A stretch of DNA of 64,000 nucleotides from Rhodoferax sp. TS-BS-61-7 (GTDB lineage Bacteria; Pseudomonadota; Gammaproteobacteria; Burkholderiales; Burkholderiaceae_C). Positions 1 to 8,613 of this stretch are shown here, in pieces (positions within the stretch are counted from its first letter, which is position 1; every line of letters begins with the position of its first letter). The notes below the pieces were generated by a model. The model saw nothing but the letters and a program-made list of their open reading frames with translations. It ran no database searches and was not told the origin of the DNA. The translations under genes were made by a program, and so were the position numbers. The stretch covers positions 186,001 through 250,000 of the forward strand of contig NZ_PTQY01000007.1 in NCBI RefSeq assembly GCF_002943465.1, read 5' to 3'.

Positions 1-1296
1 GTACACGCGGTCCAGTTGGTCATCACGGCGGCTGATGCGGTTGGGCGGAATCACCACGGTCTCCAGACCGTAAATTTCCTGGAACTCATAGGCTTCGGTG
101 TCGGCCGTTCCGGTCATGCCAGCCAGCTTGCCGTACAGGCGGAAGTAGTTCTGGAAGGTAATGGAAGCCAGCGTCTGGTTCTCTGCCTGGATTTGCACGC
201 CTTCCTTGGCCTCCACGGCTTGGTGCAGGCCATCGCTCCAGCGGCGACCGGTCATCAAGCGACCGGTGAATTCGTCCACGATGACGATCTCACCCTGCTG
301 CACTACGTAGTGCTGGTCACGGTGGTACAGGTGGTTGGCCCGCAACGCAGCGTACAGGTGGTGCATCAGCGTGATGTTGGCCGGGTCGTACAGCGATGAG
401 CCCGCGGGAATCAGACCCAGCTCAGCAAAGATCTGTTCGGCCGATTCGTGGCCCTGTTCGGTCAAAAAGACCTGGTGGCTTTTCTCGTCGAGCGTGAAGT
501 CGCCGGGCTTGGTCACACCTTCACCCGTGCGGGGGTCGGCCTCGCCCTCTTGCTTCACCAGCTTGGGGATGGCCTTGTTAATGGCGATGTACAGGTCGGT
601 GTGGTCTTCGGCCTGGCCACTGATGATCAGAGGCGTGCGCGCTTCGTCGATCAAGATGGAGTCCACCTCGTCCACGATGGCGTAGTTCAGGCCGCGCTGC
701 ACACGGTCGGCTACTTCGTAGACCATGTTGTCGCGCAGATAGTCAAACCCAAATTCGTTGTTGGTGCCGTAGGTGATGTCGGCACGGTAGGCCGCCTGCT
801 TCTCTTCTCGCGGCACTTGGGGCATGTTGATACCCACCGTCAAGCCCAGGAAGTTGTACAGACGCCCCATCCATTTGGCGTCGCGGCTGGCCAGGTAGTC
901 GTTCACCGTGACCACGTGCACACCCTTGTTGCTCAAGGCATTGAGGTACACCGGCAGCGTGGCGGTCAAGGTCTTGCCTTCCCCTGTGCGCATTTCCGAA
1001 ATCTTGCCGTTGTGCAGCGACATGCCACCCAACAGCTGCACATCGAAGTGACGCATCTTCATGACACGTTTGGAGCCTTCACGCACCACAGCAAAGGCTT
1101 CGGGCAGGACGGAGTCCAGCGTTTCACCCTTGGCGATACGGTCCTTGAACTCTTGCGTCTTCGCGCGCAGACCATCGTCGGTCAGCTGCTCGAACTGCGG
1201 CTCCAGCGCGTTGATGCGTGCAACGACGGTGCGGTATTGCTTGAGCAAGCGGTCATTGCGACTGCCGAAGATTTTGGTAAGGATATTGATGGCCAT
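1..1296 (-). CDS. secA: Preprotein translocase ATPase SecA (N-terminal 432 residues, cut by the window edge)
   Basis: SecA is the cytoplasmic motor that pushes unfolded preproteins through the SecYEG channel using ATP. The visible part holds the first nucleotide-binding domain. Walker A lies near residues 102-109 (MRTGEGKT), a DEVD Walker B near residue 210, and the preprotein crosslinking domain follows, ending soon after the conserved GMTGTA segment. The start [16 protein letters not shown] is the usual one for betaproteobacterial SecA. The missing C-terminal half should hold the second nucleotide-binding domain and a zinc-binding tail. The next gene upstream on this strand, an M23 peptidase, is also a common neighbour of secA in Burkholderiales. 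Confidence 0.97.
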   Translation of the reverse strand, partial: MAINILTKIFGSRNDRLLKQYRTVVARINALEPQFEQLTDDGLRAKTQEFKDRIAKGETLDSVLPEAFAVVREGSKRVMKMRHFDVQLLGGMSLHNGKISEMRTGEGKTLTATLPVYLNALSNKGVHVVTVNDYLASRDAKWMGRLYNFLGLTVGINMPQVPREEKQAAYRADITYGTNNEFGFDYLRDNMVYEVADRVQRGLNYAIVDEVDSILIDEARTPLIISGQAEDHTDLYIAINKAIPKLVKQEGEADPRTGEGVTKPGDFTLDEKSHQVFLTEQGHESAEQIFAELGLIPAGSSLYDPANITLMHHLYAALRANHLYHRDQHYVVQQGEIVIVDEFTGRLMTGRRWSDGLHQAVEAKEGVQIQAENQTLASITFQNYFRLYGKLAGMTGTADTEAYEFQEIYGLETVVIPPNRISRRDDQLDRVY

Positions 1297-1436
1297 GCAT
1301 GCAAGACTGGCCTGCCCCCACCATGGGTAACAGATCAGCGCAGTCCTTTTTCTCGTCTGGGTGAAATGGGGGCATTCAGATGAAAGACAAGCGCCAAGGC
1401 GCCCACACTCCCAACACAAATACCAAACCGCCCATT

Positions 1437-2393
1437 TTAGCGTTGCGCACTGGGCGCTTTGGATTGCGCCACTTGGGCGCCCGGAAGATCACGGCCTGCG
1501 TTCAAAAACTTCTGAGGATCCTGGGGCACCCCTTGCACCAGCACCTCAAAATGCAGGTGTGGCCCGGTGGATCGCCCCGAGGTGCCGACTTCGGCAATCT
1601 TCTGCCCGCGTTTGATCAAATCGCCTTTTTTGACCAACACCCTGGAAGCGTGCGCATAACGGGTGATGAGGTTGTTGCCATGGTCAACCTCGATCATGTT
1701 GCCGTATTGGAAGTGAAACTCCTGCGTCACCACCATGCCGCCTGCGGCGGAATAAATGGAAGTGCCGGTTTCCGCCGGAAAATCCAGGCCCGTATGCAGG
1801 GCCGAGCGCCCCGTAATCGGATCAATACGCCAACCGAACACCGAGCCCAGATTGGCATCTTGCACAGGCGTCTGGGTCGGCACCATCATCTTTTTGATTT
1901 TTTGCTCAAAGAGACGCGACTCCATGACCGTCATCGCGTCCGCACGCTGGCTGGCCATCACATCCAGTGCGTCCAGGCCAGCATCCAACTCCTGCAGCGT
2001 GAGCGGGCGGCCCTCAATCAGCAAGCCACCTTGGCCCGGCTTGACTTTGATATCCGAAGGGTTGACACCTGCCAAGCCGGATACCCGTTCGCCCAAAGAC
2101 TCCAGCTGCAGCATCTTGGCCTGCATTTCCCCCAGTTTTTTGGCGAGTACTTCAATGTTTTCACGCAGGTAACGGTCGCGCTGGGCAAACTCGTCTTTCA
2201 CCACCAGCCGCACCAAAGAGCCGATGATGGGCCAACCTTCACGAGCACCCTTGAGAAACACCCAGTGGTACAGGCCCGCTGAGACCAACATCAACGCGAG
2301 CGATAGCGCCAGCAAAGACAGCAGCAACTTGGCACCACTCAGATTAAAAGCTCGGCTCCTGGCCAACCAGGCATCCGTGATAATCACTTGCAT
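1437..2393 (-). CDS. M23 family metallopeptidase with N-terminal membrane anchor
   Basis: This 318-residue protein is a LytM/M23-type peptidoglycan endopeptidase or endopeptidase activator acting in the periplasm. A single membrane segment lies at about residues 22-44, followed by a predicted coiled coil at about 70-105. The LytM domain occupies roughly 185-290, with the zinc-ligand pattern HxxxD (His200, Asp204) and HLH (His279, His281), so the catalytic centre looks intact. The start ATG faces the dciA start on the other strand with only 17 bp between them, so the promoters must lie inside the opposing genes. Its exact cell-wall substrate cannot be told from the sequence. Confidence 0.9.
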   Translation of the reverse strand: MQVIITDAWLARSRAFNLSGAKLLLSLLALSLALMLVSAGLYHWVFLKGAREGWPIIGSLVRLVVKDEFAQRDRYLRENIEVLAKKLGEMQAKMLQLESLGERVSGLAGVNPSDIKVKPGQGGLLIEGRPLTLQELDAGLDALDVMASQRADAMTVMESRLFEQKIKKMMVPTQTPVQDANLGSVFGWRIDPITGRSALHTGLDFPAETGTSIYSAAGGMVVTQEFHFQYGNMIEVDHGNNLITRYAHASRVLVKKGDLIKRGQKIAEVGTSGRSTGPHLHFEVLVQGVPQDPQKFLNAGRDLPGAQVAQSKAPSAQR

Positions 2394-2410
2394 ATTCCAA
2401 CACCCTCTTC

Positions 2411-2737
2411 ATGCAATCTTTGACCCGGAATCACCGCGCAGTATCGGCCTTGCAGGCAAGCCGGGAATCACCCACACTGGCCAGGCTCAGTGACCTAGCC
2501 ACGGAATCGTCTGCGCGACTCAAAAGCCTGGAAACACTGATTCCGCGTACCTTGCGAACAGCGATACAGGCGGGTCCTATTGATGGAAACGAATGGTGCC
2601 TGCTACTGGACAACAACGCAGTGGCGGCGAAATTGCGTCAACTGCTTCCGGCCATGCAAGCGCACTTGCGCTCCAAAGGCTGGGAGGTTAACTCAATTCG
2701 CTTAAAGGTCCAAGTGTCGCCGTCGGGCAGAAACTAA
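2411..2737 (+). CDS. dciA: DciA family protein (DUF721), probable helicase-loading factor
   Basis: This is a 108-residue protein of the DUF721/DciA family, which in bacteria lacking DnaC interacts with the replicative helicase DnaB and helps load it at the origin. The small KH-like fold typical of the family is suggested by the WCLLLDNNAVAAKLRQLLP segment at about residues 61-80. Proximity to secA and an M23 peptidase is the usual Burkholderiales arrangement. No convincing Shine-Dalgarno sequence precedes the ATG, and the gene starts 17 bp from the divergent peptidase gene. The family assignment is fairly secure. The role in helicase loading is transferred from the family. Confidence 0.82.
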   Translation: MQSLTRNHRAVSALQASRESPTLARLSDLATESSARLKSLETLIPRTLRTAIQAGPIDGNEWCLLLDNNAVAAKLRQLLPAMQAHLRSKGWEVNSIRLKVQVSPSGRN

Positions 2738-2755
2738 GCCACGACGGGAAAAAGA

Positions 2756-2831
2756 TGGTGCCGCTTGTCGGATTCGAACTGACGACCTACCGCTTACAAG
2801 GCGGTTGCTCTACCAACTGAGCTAAAGCGGC
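2756..2831 (-). tRNA. tRNA-Thr (anticodon TGT)
   Basis: The reverse strand folds into a complete cloverleaf. The acceptor stem starts GCCGCTT and pairs with AAGCGGC, the D-arm contains AGCTCAGTTGGTAGAGC, and the anticodon stem ACCGC/GCGGT encloses the loop CTTGTAA with anticodon TGT. The T-arm contains GTTCGAATC. The terminal CCA is encoded in the DNA (2756-2758). It reads ACA/ACG threonine codons. It lies downstream of sspB on the same strand. Confidence 0.97.
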
Positions 2832-2881
2832 ACGGGCTGAATTCTACCTCAGGCCAGAGGCTGAATTGCGCTCAGAGAGCG

Positions 2882-3355
2882 CTATTTCACACGCGTGAGT
2901 GCTGGTCGGCCACCACTGGGGGGGCGGGGCGTGTCCGGACCACCACCATCCGACTCGGGAACGGGCACCAAAGCGCTTGGCTTAGGCTCGGCGGTCGTGA
3001 CAACTGGTTTGGTAGACACCGCCTCGGGCGCTGCGGTAACCGGGAAAGCCATGCCTTGCCCGTTTTCACGTGCATAGATGGCCAGGACACGATGCACAGG
3101 CACCAAAATATCTCGGGCCACGCCGCCGAAACGGCCCTTGAACTCAATGAACTCATTGCCCAACTGCAAGGCACTGGTTGCATCGAAGCTCACGTTCAAC
3201 ACGATTTCCCCATCCTTCACATACTCGTGTGGCACACGCACGGAGTCGTCTACCTGCACAGCAATAAAAGGGGTGAAACCATTGTCCGTACACCACTCGT
3301 ACAAGGCACGAATGAGGTACGGACGTGTGGACAGGGCGTTGTCGGCATCCATCAT
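2882..3355 (-). CDS. sspB: ClpXP protease specificity-enhancing factor SspB
   Basis: SspB is an adaptor that binds the ssrA tag of stalled-ribosome products and delivers them to ClpXP. The 157-residue protein has the typical N-terminal tag-binding domain (about 1-110, with the conserved stretch FIEFKGRFGGVARDI). A flexible Pro/Ala-rich linker follows, and the last residues, RPALTRVK, match the ClpX-binding module that ends nearly all SspB proteins. It follows sspA by 16 bp on the same strand, the standard sspA-sspB operon. Two adjacent ATG codons (3355 and 3352) are possible starts. Confidence 0.95.
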   Translation of the reverse strand: MMDADNALSTRPYLIRALYEWCTDNGFTPFIAVQVDDSVRVPHEYVKDGEIVLNVSFDATSALQLGNEFIEFKGRFGGVARDILVPVHRVLAIYARENGQGMAFPVTAAPEAVSTKPVVTTAEPKPSALVPVPESDGGGPDTPRPPSGGRPALTRVK

Positions 3356-3371
3356 GGCAGTACGGTGCGGC

Positions 3372-3983
3372 TTACTTGCGCATGACCTTTTCAGATGGCG
3401 TCAGTGCCTCAATGTAGGCGGGACGCGAGAAGATGCGCTCTGCGTACTTGAGCAGAGGCGCTGCGTTCTTGCTGAGGTCGATGCCGTAGTAGTCCAGGCG
3501 CCAGAGCAAGGGGGCAATCGCCACGTCCAGCATGGAGAAATTTTCGCCCAACATGTACTTGTTCTTGAGAAACACGGGAGCCAGTTGGGTCAGGCGGTCA
3601 CGAATGTGCGCACGGGCTTTCTCCAGTGCTTTTTCATTGCCCTTGGATGCGCGGGCTTCCAGCGTGGACACGTGCACAAACAACTCTTTTTCGAAGTTCA
3701 GCAAGAACAGGCGCACACGGGCACGGTCCACCGGGTCTCCGGGCATGAGCTGGGGATGGGGGAAACGCTCGTCGATGTATTCATTGATGATGTTCGACTC
3801 GTACAGGATCAGGTCACGTTCGACCAAAATCGGCACTTGTCCGTAAGGGTTCATCACGCTGATGTCTTCGGGCTTGTTGTACAAGTCCACATCGCGAATT
3901 TCGAAGTCCATGCCTTTCTCGAACAAAACAAAACGGCAACGGTGAGAAAAGGGGCAGGTTGTTCCTGAATACAGCACCATCAT
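3372..3983 (-). CDS. sspA: Stringent starvation protein A (glutathione S-transferase fold)
   Basis: This 203-residue glutathione S-transferase-like protein associates with RNA polymerase during starvation in characterised relatives. The N-terminal thioredoxin-fold domain carries the family motif CPFSHRCRFVLFEKGMDFE near residue 10 and NPYGQVPILVE near 45-55, followed by an all-helical C-terminal domain. It lacks true transferase activity in known members, and nothing here argues otherwise. A TAGGAG ribosome-binding site lies 12 bases before the ATG pair. A strong terminator-like hairpin sits only about 20 bases upstream of the start, between petC and sspA. Confidence 0.95.
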   Translation of the reverse strand: MMVLYSGTTCPFSHRCRFVLFEKGMDFEIRDVDLYNKPEDISVMNPYGQVPILVERDLILYESNIINEYIDERFPHPQLMPGDPVDRARVRLFLLNFEKELFVHVSTLEARASKGNEKALEKARAHIRDRLTQLAPVFLKNKYMLGENFSMLDVAIAPLLWRLDYYGIDLSKNAAPLLKYAERIFSRPAYIEALTPSEKVMRK

Positions 3984-4003
3984 GGCAAGAGACTCCTAAA
4001 AAA

Positions 4004-4038
4004 TGAAAAAGAGTGGGTCGCCTTGGCAGACCCACTCT
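4004..4038 (-). terminator. Rho-independent terminator after petC, immediately before sspA
   Basis: The arms AGAGTGGGTC (4010-4019) and GACCCACTCT (4029-4038) form a perfect 10-bp stem with a 9-base loop. Read on the minus strand, the stem is followed by TTTTTCATTTTTT. It should end petABC transcripts, yet the sspA start lies only about 20 bases further on. sspA must therefore use read-through or a promoter overlapping the hairpin. Confidence 0.8.
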
Positions 4039-4086
4039 GACACCATCACGTCAGGCCAAACTGGCCTGTGCGACAGCCCGGGAACT

Positions 4087-4842
4087 TTATTTGACGTCTT
4101 TCCAGAACGCCGCATTCAGGCGCCACGCAAACAACGTAAGCACCGACAGGAACAACAGCACCCATACACCCACACGCACGCGGGTGTTCTGTGCTGGCTC
4201 CCCCATCCACTGCATGTAGTTCACCAAATCACCAATCGCCTGGTCGTACTGGGCAGGGGTCATGGTACCGGGGGTGATTTGCTTCCAGCCCTTGAACACT
4301 TGCACGTCGTGGCCATGTTCAGTCACCGTGTCGTACACCGGCACGCGCTTGCCTTGCAACTCCCACAACACATGGGGCATGCCCACGCTGGGGAATACGA
4401 GGTTGTTCCAGCCGGTGGCCTTGGTCTCGTCAGGGTAGTAGGTGCGCAGGTAGGTATACAAGTAGTCGGCACCTGAACCGCCAGAGCCTGCACGCGAACG
4501 GGCAATCACGGTCAGGTCAGGCGGGTTGGCGCCAAACCAGTCTTTGGCCTGCTTGGGGTCAATCGCGGCCTTCATGGTTTCACCCACTTTTTCAGTGGTG
4601 AACAGAAGGTTGTCCTTGATCTGCTGGTCAGTCAGGCCAATGTCCTTGAGCCGGTTGAAGCGCATGAAGGCCGCAGAGTGACAGTTCAGGCAGTAGTTCA
4701 CAAACAGCTTGGCGCCGTTTTGCAAAGACACCAGGTCATTCGTCTTGATGGGTGCCTTGTCCAGGGCGATACCACCGCCCGCTGCATGGGCACCGGCGAC
4801 AAAGCCCAAGGCTGCCACGAGGGTAATGAGGAGTTTTTTCAT
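4087..4842 (-). CDS. petC: Ubiquinol-cytochrome c reductase, cytochrome c1 subunit
   Basis: Cytochrome c1 of the bc1 complex passes electrons from the Rieske centre to soluble cytochrome c in the periplasm. The 251-residue precursor has a signal peptide (about 1-20), a haem-binding CLNCH motif at residues 51-55, and the axial methionine in FPSVGMPH near residue 150. A C-terminal membrane anchor lies at about 225-245. It is the last gene of petA-petB-petC on the minus strand, 18 bp after petB, and is followed by the hairpin at 4004-4038. Haem attachment would depend on the ResB/CcsB system at 54.9-58.4 kb. Confidence 0.96.
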   Translation of the reverse strand: MKKLLITLVAALGFVAGAHAAGGGIALDKAPIKTNDLVSLQNGAKLFVNYCLNCHSAAFMRFNRLKDIGLTDQQIKDNLLFTTEKVGETMKAAIDPKQAKDWFGANPPDLTVIARSRAGSGGSGADYLYTYLRTYYPDETKATGWNNLVFPSVGMPHVLWELQGKRVPVYDTVTEHGHDVQVFKGWKQITPGTMTPAQYDQAIGDLVNYMQWMGEPAQNTRVRVGVWVLLFLSVLTLFAWRLNAAFWKDVK

Positions 4843-4860
4843 GTCAGTCGTCTCCGGCGC

Positions 4861-6273
4861 TCAGTGGGCCGCAAAGGTCACACGGGCAGGCACTTCCTTG
4901 GACTCACCCAAAGCACTCCACCAGGGCATCAACAAGAAGAAGCCGAAGTAGAACAAAGTACCCACTTGGGAAACACGCTCACCAATGACAGACGGCGGCT
5001 GCACACCCAGGTAGGCCAGCACCACGAAGTTGATGACGAAGATGCCATACAGGTACTTGTGCCAGTCAGGGCGGTAGCGGATGGACTTGACAGGGCTGTA
5101 ATCCAGCCAAGGCAAGAAGAACAGGATGATCACGGCACCACCCATCACCACCACGCCCCAGAACTTGGCGTCGATCGACAGCATCAAGACGGTAGCCACG
5201 ACTGCGGCACCGGCCAGCACTGCTTTGAAGATCGTGGGCATCTTGAACTTGAAGATGCTGAAGGCGGCGGCACCCAAGACGCAGGCAATCAGTGCATACA
5301 TCATCTCGCTGGTGATGGCACGCAGCATGGAGTAGAACGGAGTGAAGTACCAGACGGGTGCAATGTGCGCCGGTGTCTTGAGCGGGTCTGCCGGGATGAA
5401 GTTGTTGTACTCCAGGAAGTAACCACCCATCTCAGGCGCAAAGAAGATGATGGCAGTAAAGACCATAAGGAACATGCTCACCGCGAAGATGTCATGCACC
5501 GTGTAGTAGGGGTGGAAAGGCACGCCATCCAAGGGGTGGCCAGCCGCGTCGCGGGGGGCGTTGGGGCCTTTGATTTCGATGCCATCGGGGTTGTTGGAAC
5601 CCACGTCGTGCAGGGCCAGCAAGTGCGCCACCACCAAGCCCAACAGGACCAAAGGCACGGCAATCACGTGGAAGCTGAAGAAGCGGTTGAGGGTGGCATC
5701 ACCCACCACAAAGTCGCCGCGAATCAGCAAAGCCAGGTCGGGACCGACCAGAGGCACGGCTGCAAACAGGTTCACGATCACCTGGGCGCCCCAGTAGGAC
5801 ATCTGGCCCCAAGGCAGCAGGTAACCCATGAAGGCTTCGGCCATCAGGCACAGGAAAATGGCGCAGCCAAAGATCCAGACCAGTTCACGGGGTTTGCGGT
5901 AGCTGCCGTAGATGAGGCCACGGAACATGTGCAGATACACCACCACAAAGAAGGCAGAGGCACCCGTGGAGTGCATGTAGCGGATCAACCAGCCCCATGG
6001 CACGTCGCGCATGATGTATTCGACCGAACCGAATGCCAAGGCGGCATCGGGCTTGTAGTGCATGACCAGGAAGATGCCGGTCACGATCTGGATCACCAAC
6101 ACCAGCAAAGCCAGCGAGCCGAAGATGTACCAGAAATTGAAGTTCTTCGGAGCGTAGTACTCCGACATGTGCACCTTGTAGGCATCGAACGCGGTGGGGA
6201 ACCGGTTTTCAAACCAATTGGTCACCTTCTCGCCAGCCGAGGCGTTGGGGGAGATTTCCTTGAAAGTCGCCAT
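4861..6273 (-). CDS. petB: Ubiquinol-cytochrome c reductase, cytochrome b subunit
   Basis: This is the membrane core of the bc1 complex, oxidising ubiquinol at Qo and reducing ubiquinone at Qi. The 470-residue protein is longer than the roughly 400 residues of mitochondrial cytochrome b because of a C-terminal extension with extra membrane segments (about 400-455). Haem ligands are His101/His115 and His202/His217, the second pair spaced by 15. The Qo-site motif reads PVWY (306-309), not the common PEWY, so the usual glutamate is absent. As I recall, this variant occurs in beta- and gammaproteobacteria. It starts 11 bp after petA and belongs to the petABC operon. Confidence 0.97.
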   Translation of the reverse strand: MATFKEISPNASAGEKVTNWFENRFPTAFDAYKVHMSEYYAPKNFNFWYIFGSLALLVLVIQIVTGIFLVMHYKPDAALAFGSVEYIMRDVPWGWLIRYMHSTGASAFFVVVYLHMFRGLIYGSYRKPRELVWIFGCAIFLCLMAEAFMGYLLPWGQMSYWGAQVIVNLFAAVPLVGPDLALLIRGDFVVGDATLNRFFSFHVIAVPLVLLGLVVAHLLALHDVGSNNPDGIEIKGPNAPRDAAGHPLDGVPFHPYYTVHDIFAVSMFLMVFTAIIFFAPEMGGYFLEYNNFIPADPLKTPAHIAPVWYFTPFYSMLRAITSEMMYALIACVLGAAAFSIFKFKMPTIFKAVLAGAAVVATVLMLSIDAKFWGVVVMGGAVIILFFLPWLDYSPVKSIRYRPDWHKYLYGIFVINFVVLAYLGVQPPSVIGERVSQVGTLFYFGFFLLMPWWSALGESKEVPARVTFAAH

Positions 6274-6284
6274 GTTCTTGTTCC

Positions 6285-6899
6285 TCAGGCTTGCTTGTCT
6301 TCGCCGATCAGCAGCTTGCTGTCAGACAGGTACATGTGCGGCGGCACTTCGAGGTTGTCAGGCGCGGGCTTGTTCTTGAACACGCGGCCAGCCATATCGA
6401 AGGTGGAACCGTGGCAGGGGCACAAGAAGCCACCTTTCCAGTCATCCGGCAAAGAGGGCTGGGCACCGAGCTGGAACTTGTCGGAGGGCGAGCAGCCCAA
6501 ATGCGAGCAAATGCCCACGGCGACAAAAAACTCGGGCTTGATGGAACGCGCCTCGTTGCGGGCGTATTCAGGGGTCAGTTCACTGGGCTTGCGCTCGGAC
6601 TTGGGGTCCGCCAGCTCACCGTCAATACCTGCCAGCGCAGCCAGCTGCTCGGGTGTACGGCGCACGATCCAGACGGGCTTGCCGCGCCATTCGACCGTGA
6701 TTTTTTCACCGGGTTTGATCTCCGCGATGTCCACCTCTACGGCGGCTCCGGCAGCCTTGGCGCGTTCGGAGGGCTGGAATGTGCTCACAAAGGGGATGGC
6801 GGTGGCAACACCGCCCACTGCACCAGCGCAGCCGGATGCTATCAACCAAGTCCGTTTGCTGGCGTCGATCTTTTTGCTGTCGACAAGGGTTTCACTCAT
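6285..6899 (-). CDS. petA: Ubiquinol-cytochrome c reductase, Rieske iron-sulfur subunit
   Basis: This subunit carries the [2Fe-2S] cluster that takes electrons from ubiquinol in cytochrome b and hands them to cytochrome c1. Both cluster-binding boxes are present, CSHLGC and CPCHGS, separated by a betaproteobacterial-style insertion. An N-terminal membrane anchor lies at about residues 18-40. The ATG at 6899 is preceded by TTGAGGATTCTC, a good ribosome-binding site. An in-frame TTG 12 bases upstream falls inside that site and is less likely. First gene of petABC, divergent from mscL. Confidence 0.96.
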   Translation of the reverse strand: MSETLVDSKKIDASKRTWLIASGCAGAVGGVATAIPFVSTFQPSERAKAAGAAVEVDIAEIKPGEKITVEWRGKPVWIVRRTPEQLAALAGIDGELADPKSERKPSELTPEYARNEARSIKPEFFVAVGICSHLGCSPSDKFQLGAQPSLPDDWKGGFLCPCHGSTFDMAGRVFKNKPAPDNLEVPPHMYLSDSKLLIGEDKQA

Positions 6900-7054
6900 G
6901 AGAATCCTCAATGAACATCGCTAGTAGGGGTAAGCCGGGATTGTAGCTGACGGCAGTGGGGGCATTCAACGCGCGGGTTGACGAACCACGCCGCCTTGAC
7001 CCCTGTTTTGTCGGTAATACTTGGCATCTTTCAACCACGGTGGAGCAACAAGCG

Positions 7055-7483
7055 ATGGGAATGATTCAAGAATTCAAGGATTTTGCGGTCAAGGGCAATG
7101 TGATTGACCTCGCTGTGGGCGTGATCATTGGCGCGGCCTTCGGCAAGATCGTGGACTCGGTGGTGGGCGACCTGATCATGCCGCTGGTGGGCGCAGTCAT
7201 CGGGAAATTGGACTTTTCCAATATGTTCTGGGTCTTGGGCGCGGTACCACCCGGCACCGAGACCACCCTGGCAGGGCTGAAGAAAGCCGGAATCCCGGTG
7301 TTTGCCTACGGCAACTTCATCACCGTCGCCGTGAACTTCGCGATTCTGGCCTTCATCATCTTTCTGATGGTCAAGCAGATCAACCGCCTGAAGAAGGAAG
7401 CCCCGGCCGCTGAACCCGCACCCGCAACAACACCCGAGGACGTGCTGCTGCTGCGCGAAATCCGGGACAACCTCAAAAAGTAA
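7055..7483 (+). CDS. mscL: Large-conductance mechanosensitive channel MscL
   Basis: MscL opens under high membrane tension and releases solutes during osmotic downshock. The 142-residue protein has the family hallmarks. These are the amphipathic start [20 protein letters not shown], a first membrane helix (about 15-42, [18 protein letters not shown]), a periplasmic loop, a second helix (about 85-108) and a C-terminal cytoplasmic helix ending in [12 protein letters not shown]. The start at 7055 is chosen because GGAG lies ten bases upstream and homologues begin here. Longer GTG-initiated forms add an unrelated leader. The gene runs toward pdxA, and a repeat copy sits between their ends. Confidence 0.96.
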   Translation: MGMIQEFKDFAVKGNVIDLAVGVIIGAAFGKIVDSVVGDLIMPLVGAVIGKLDFSNMFWVLGAVPPGTETTLAGLKKAGIPVFAYGNFITVAVNFAILAFIIFLMVKQINRLKKEAPAAEPAPATTPEDVLLLREIRDNLKK

Positions 7484-7499
7484 GCCCTGTCACGCGCGA

Positions 7500-7561
7500 G
7501 CAGCTATTATTTCAATAGCTGCCCGCGCAATAAGCATAAGGGCTAGAGGCCAGTTTGGCTT
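7500..7561 (+). repeat. Comamonadaceae-type interspersed repeat, copy A (between mscL and pdxA)
   Basis: A copy of the roughly 56-bp repeat, with the core ATAGCTGC, CGCGCA and GGGCTAGAGGCC in order. This copy begins with a perfect 9-bp inverted repeat, GCAGCTATT (7500-7508) and AATAGCTGC (7514-7522), able to form a hairpin. It fills the gap between two convergent genes and may act as a bidirectional terminator. Confidence 0.85.
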
Positions 7562-7566
7562 AAATT

Positions 7567-8613
7567 CTAGGCCGGAATGAGCTGGTGCGCCATGCGAATG
7601 GCGGCCAGCAGACTGGACGGGTCGGCGCGGCCCGTGCCGGCGATGTCAAACGCCGTGCCGTGGTCCGGGCTGGTGCGCACCAGTGGCAGGCCTAGCGTCA
7701 CGTTCACGCCCTGCTCCACCCCAAGATACTTGACCGGAATCAGCCCCTGGTCGTGGTACATGGCCACCACCACATCAAATTCCCCCGGGTGCCCCACGGC
7801 GTGGCGCGCGCGCATGAATACCGTGTCGGGCGCGTAGGGGCCGAACACCTGGCAGCCCTGGGCGCGTGCCGCCTCTACCGCGGGTATCACCGTGTCCAGC
7901 TCCTCGTGGCCGAACAGGCCGCCCTCGCCCGCATGGGGGTTCACACCCGCCACCGCAATACGCGGCGCACGGTCCAGCGTGCGCAAGAGCGCGGCGTGGG
8001 TGATCAGAATGGTTTGCAGCACGTTGTCCATGGTCACCGCGGCCAGCGCGTCGCGCAGCGAGACATGGATGCTGACCAGCACGGTGCGCAACTCGTCGTT
8101 GGCCAGCATCATGCGCACCGGCATGCCGTCCACAGCCACGCCGGCATGGCGCGCCGCGGCGGCCTGCAGCATCTCGGTATGGCCGGGGTAGGCGTCGTAC
8201 GGGGCCCCTGCAGCGGACAGGGCTTCCTTGTGCAACGGCGCCGTCACCAGCGCGGCCACCTCGCCGCGCAGCGCCGCATCGGCCGCCCACAACACGCAAC
8301 GGCCAGCAAACTCACCGGCGGCGGCACTCACCCGGCCCCAGTGCACAGGCGCCAGGGCCTCGCCCACCTGCAGCACGGGCAGGCAGCGCGGAGGCAACTG
8401 CGCTACCTCGGCCGGCGTGGCGATTTGCACCACAGGCAGCGGAACCACACCCTGCACCACAGCCAGCGCGCGGCGCATGGCCTGCACATCGCCGGCCACA
8501 AAACAGCCACGCAGCATCTCGGGTTCGCGCAGGAACGACTGGGCGATGATTTCGGGGCCAATGCCGGCGGCGTCGCCCAGCGTCAGGGCGATGGGGAGAA
8601 CGGTGTCACTCAT
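7567..8613 (-). CDS. pdxA: 4-hydroxythreonine-4-phosphate dehydrogenase PdxA
   Basis: PdxA performs the NAD-dependent oxidation of 4-phosphohydroxy-L-threonine in the DXP-dependent pathway to pyridoxal 5'-phosphate. The 348-residue protein starts with the family signature LTLGDAAGIGPEII. Metal-binding histidine segments are visible at YPGHTEML and in the NPHAGEGGLFGHEE stretch. The C-terminal nucleotide-binding part includes YHDQGLIPVKYLG and SPDHGTAFDIAG. Its ATG overlaps the stop of the upstream Nif3-like gene by four bases, so the two are translationally coupled. Confidence 0.96.
   Translation of the reverse strand: MSDTVLPIALTLGDAAGIGPEIIAQSFLREPEMLRGCFVAGDVQAMRRALAVVQGVVPLPVVQIATPAEVAQLPPRCLPVLQVGEALAPVHWGRVSAAAGEFAGRCVLWAADAALRGEVAALVTAPLHKEALSAAGAPYDAYPGHTEMLQAAAARHAGVAVDGMPVRMMLANDELRTVLVSIHVSLRDALAAVTMDNVLQTILITHAALLRTLDRAPRIAVAGVNPHAGEGGLFGHEELDTVIPAVEAARAQGCQVFGPYAPDTVFMRARHAVGHPGEFDVVVAMYHDQGLIPVKYLGVEQGVNVTLGLPLVRTSPDHGTAFDIAGTGRADPSSLLAAIRMAHQLIPA

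Noticed and set aside
448..1383. Long plus-strand reading frame opposite secA
   Set aside because: It is antisense to a clearly conserved secA with intact motifs. Its composition (many His, Val, Gln) is typical of shadow frames in GC-rich DNA.
4678..6924. 748-codon open frame on the plus strand opposite petABC
   Set aside because: It covers three well-conserved respiratory genes on the other strand. The His/Gln-rich translation has no domain pattern.
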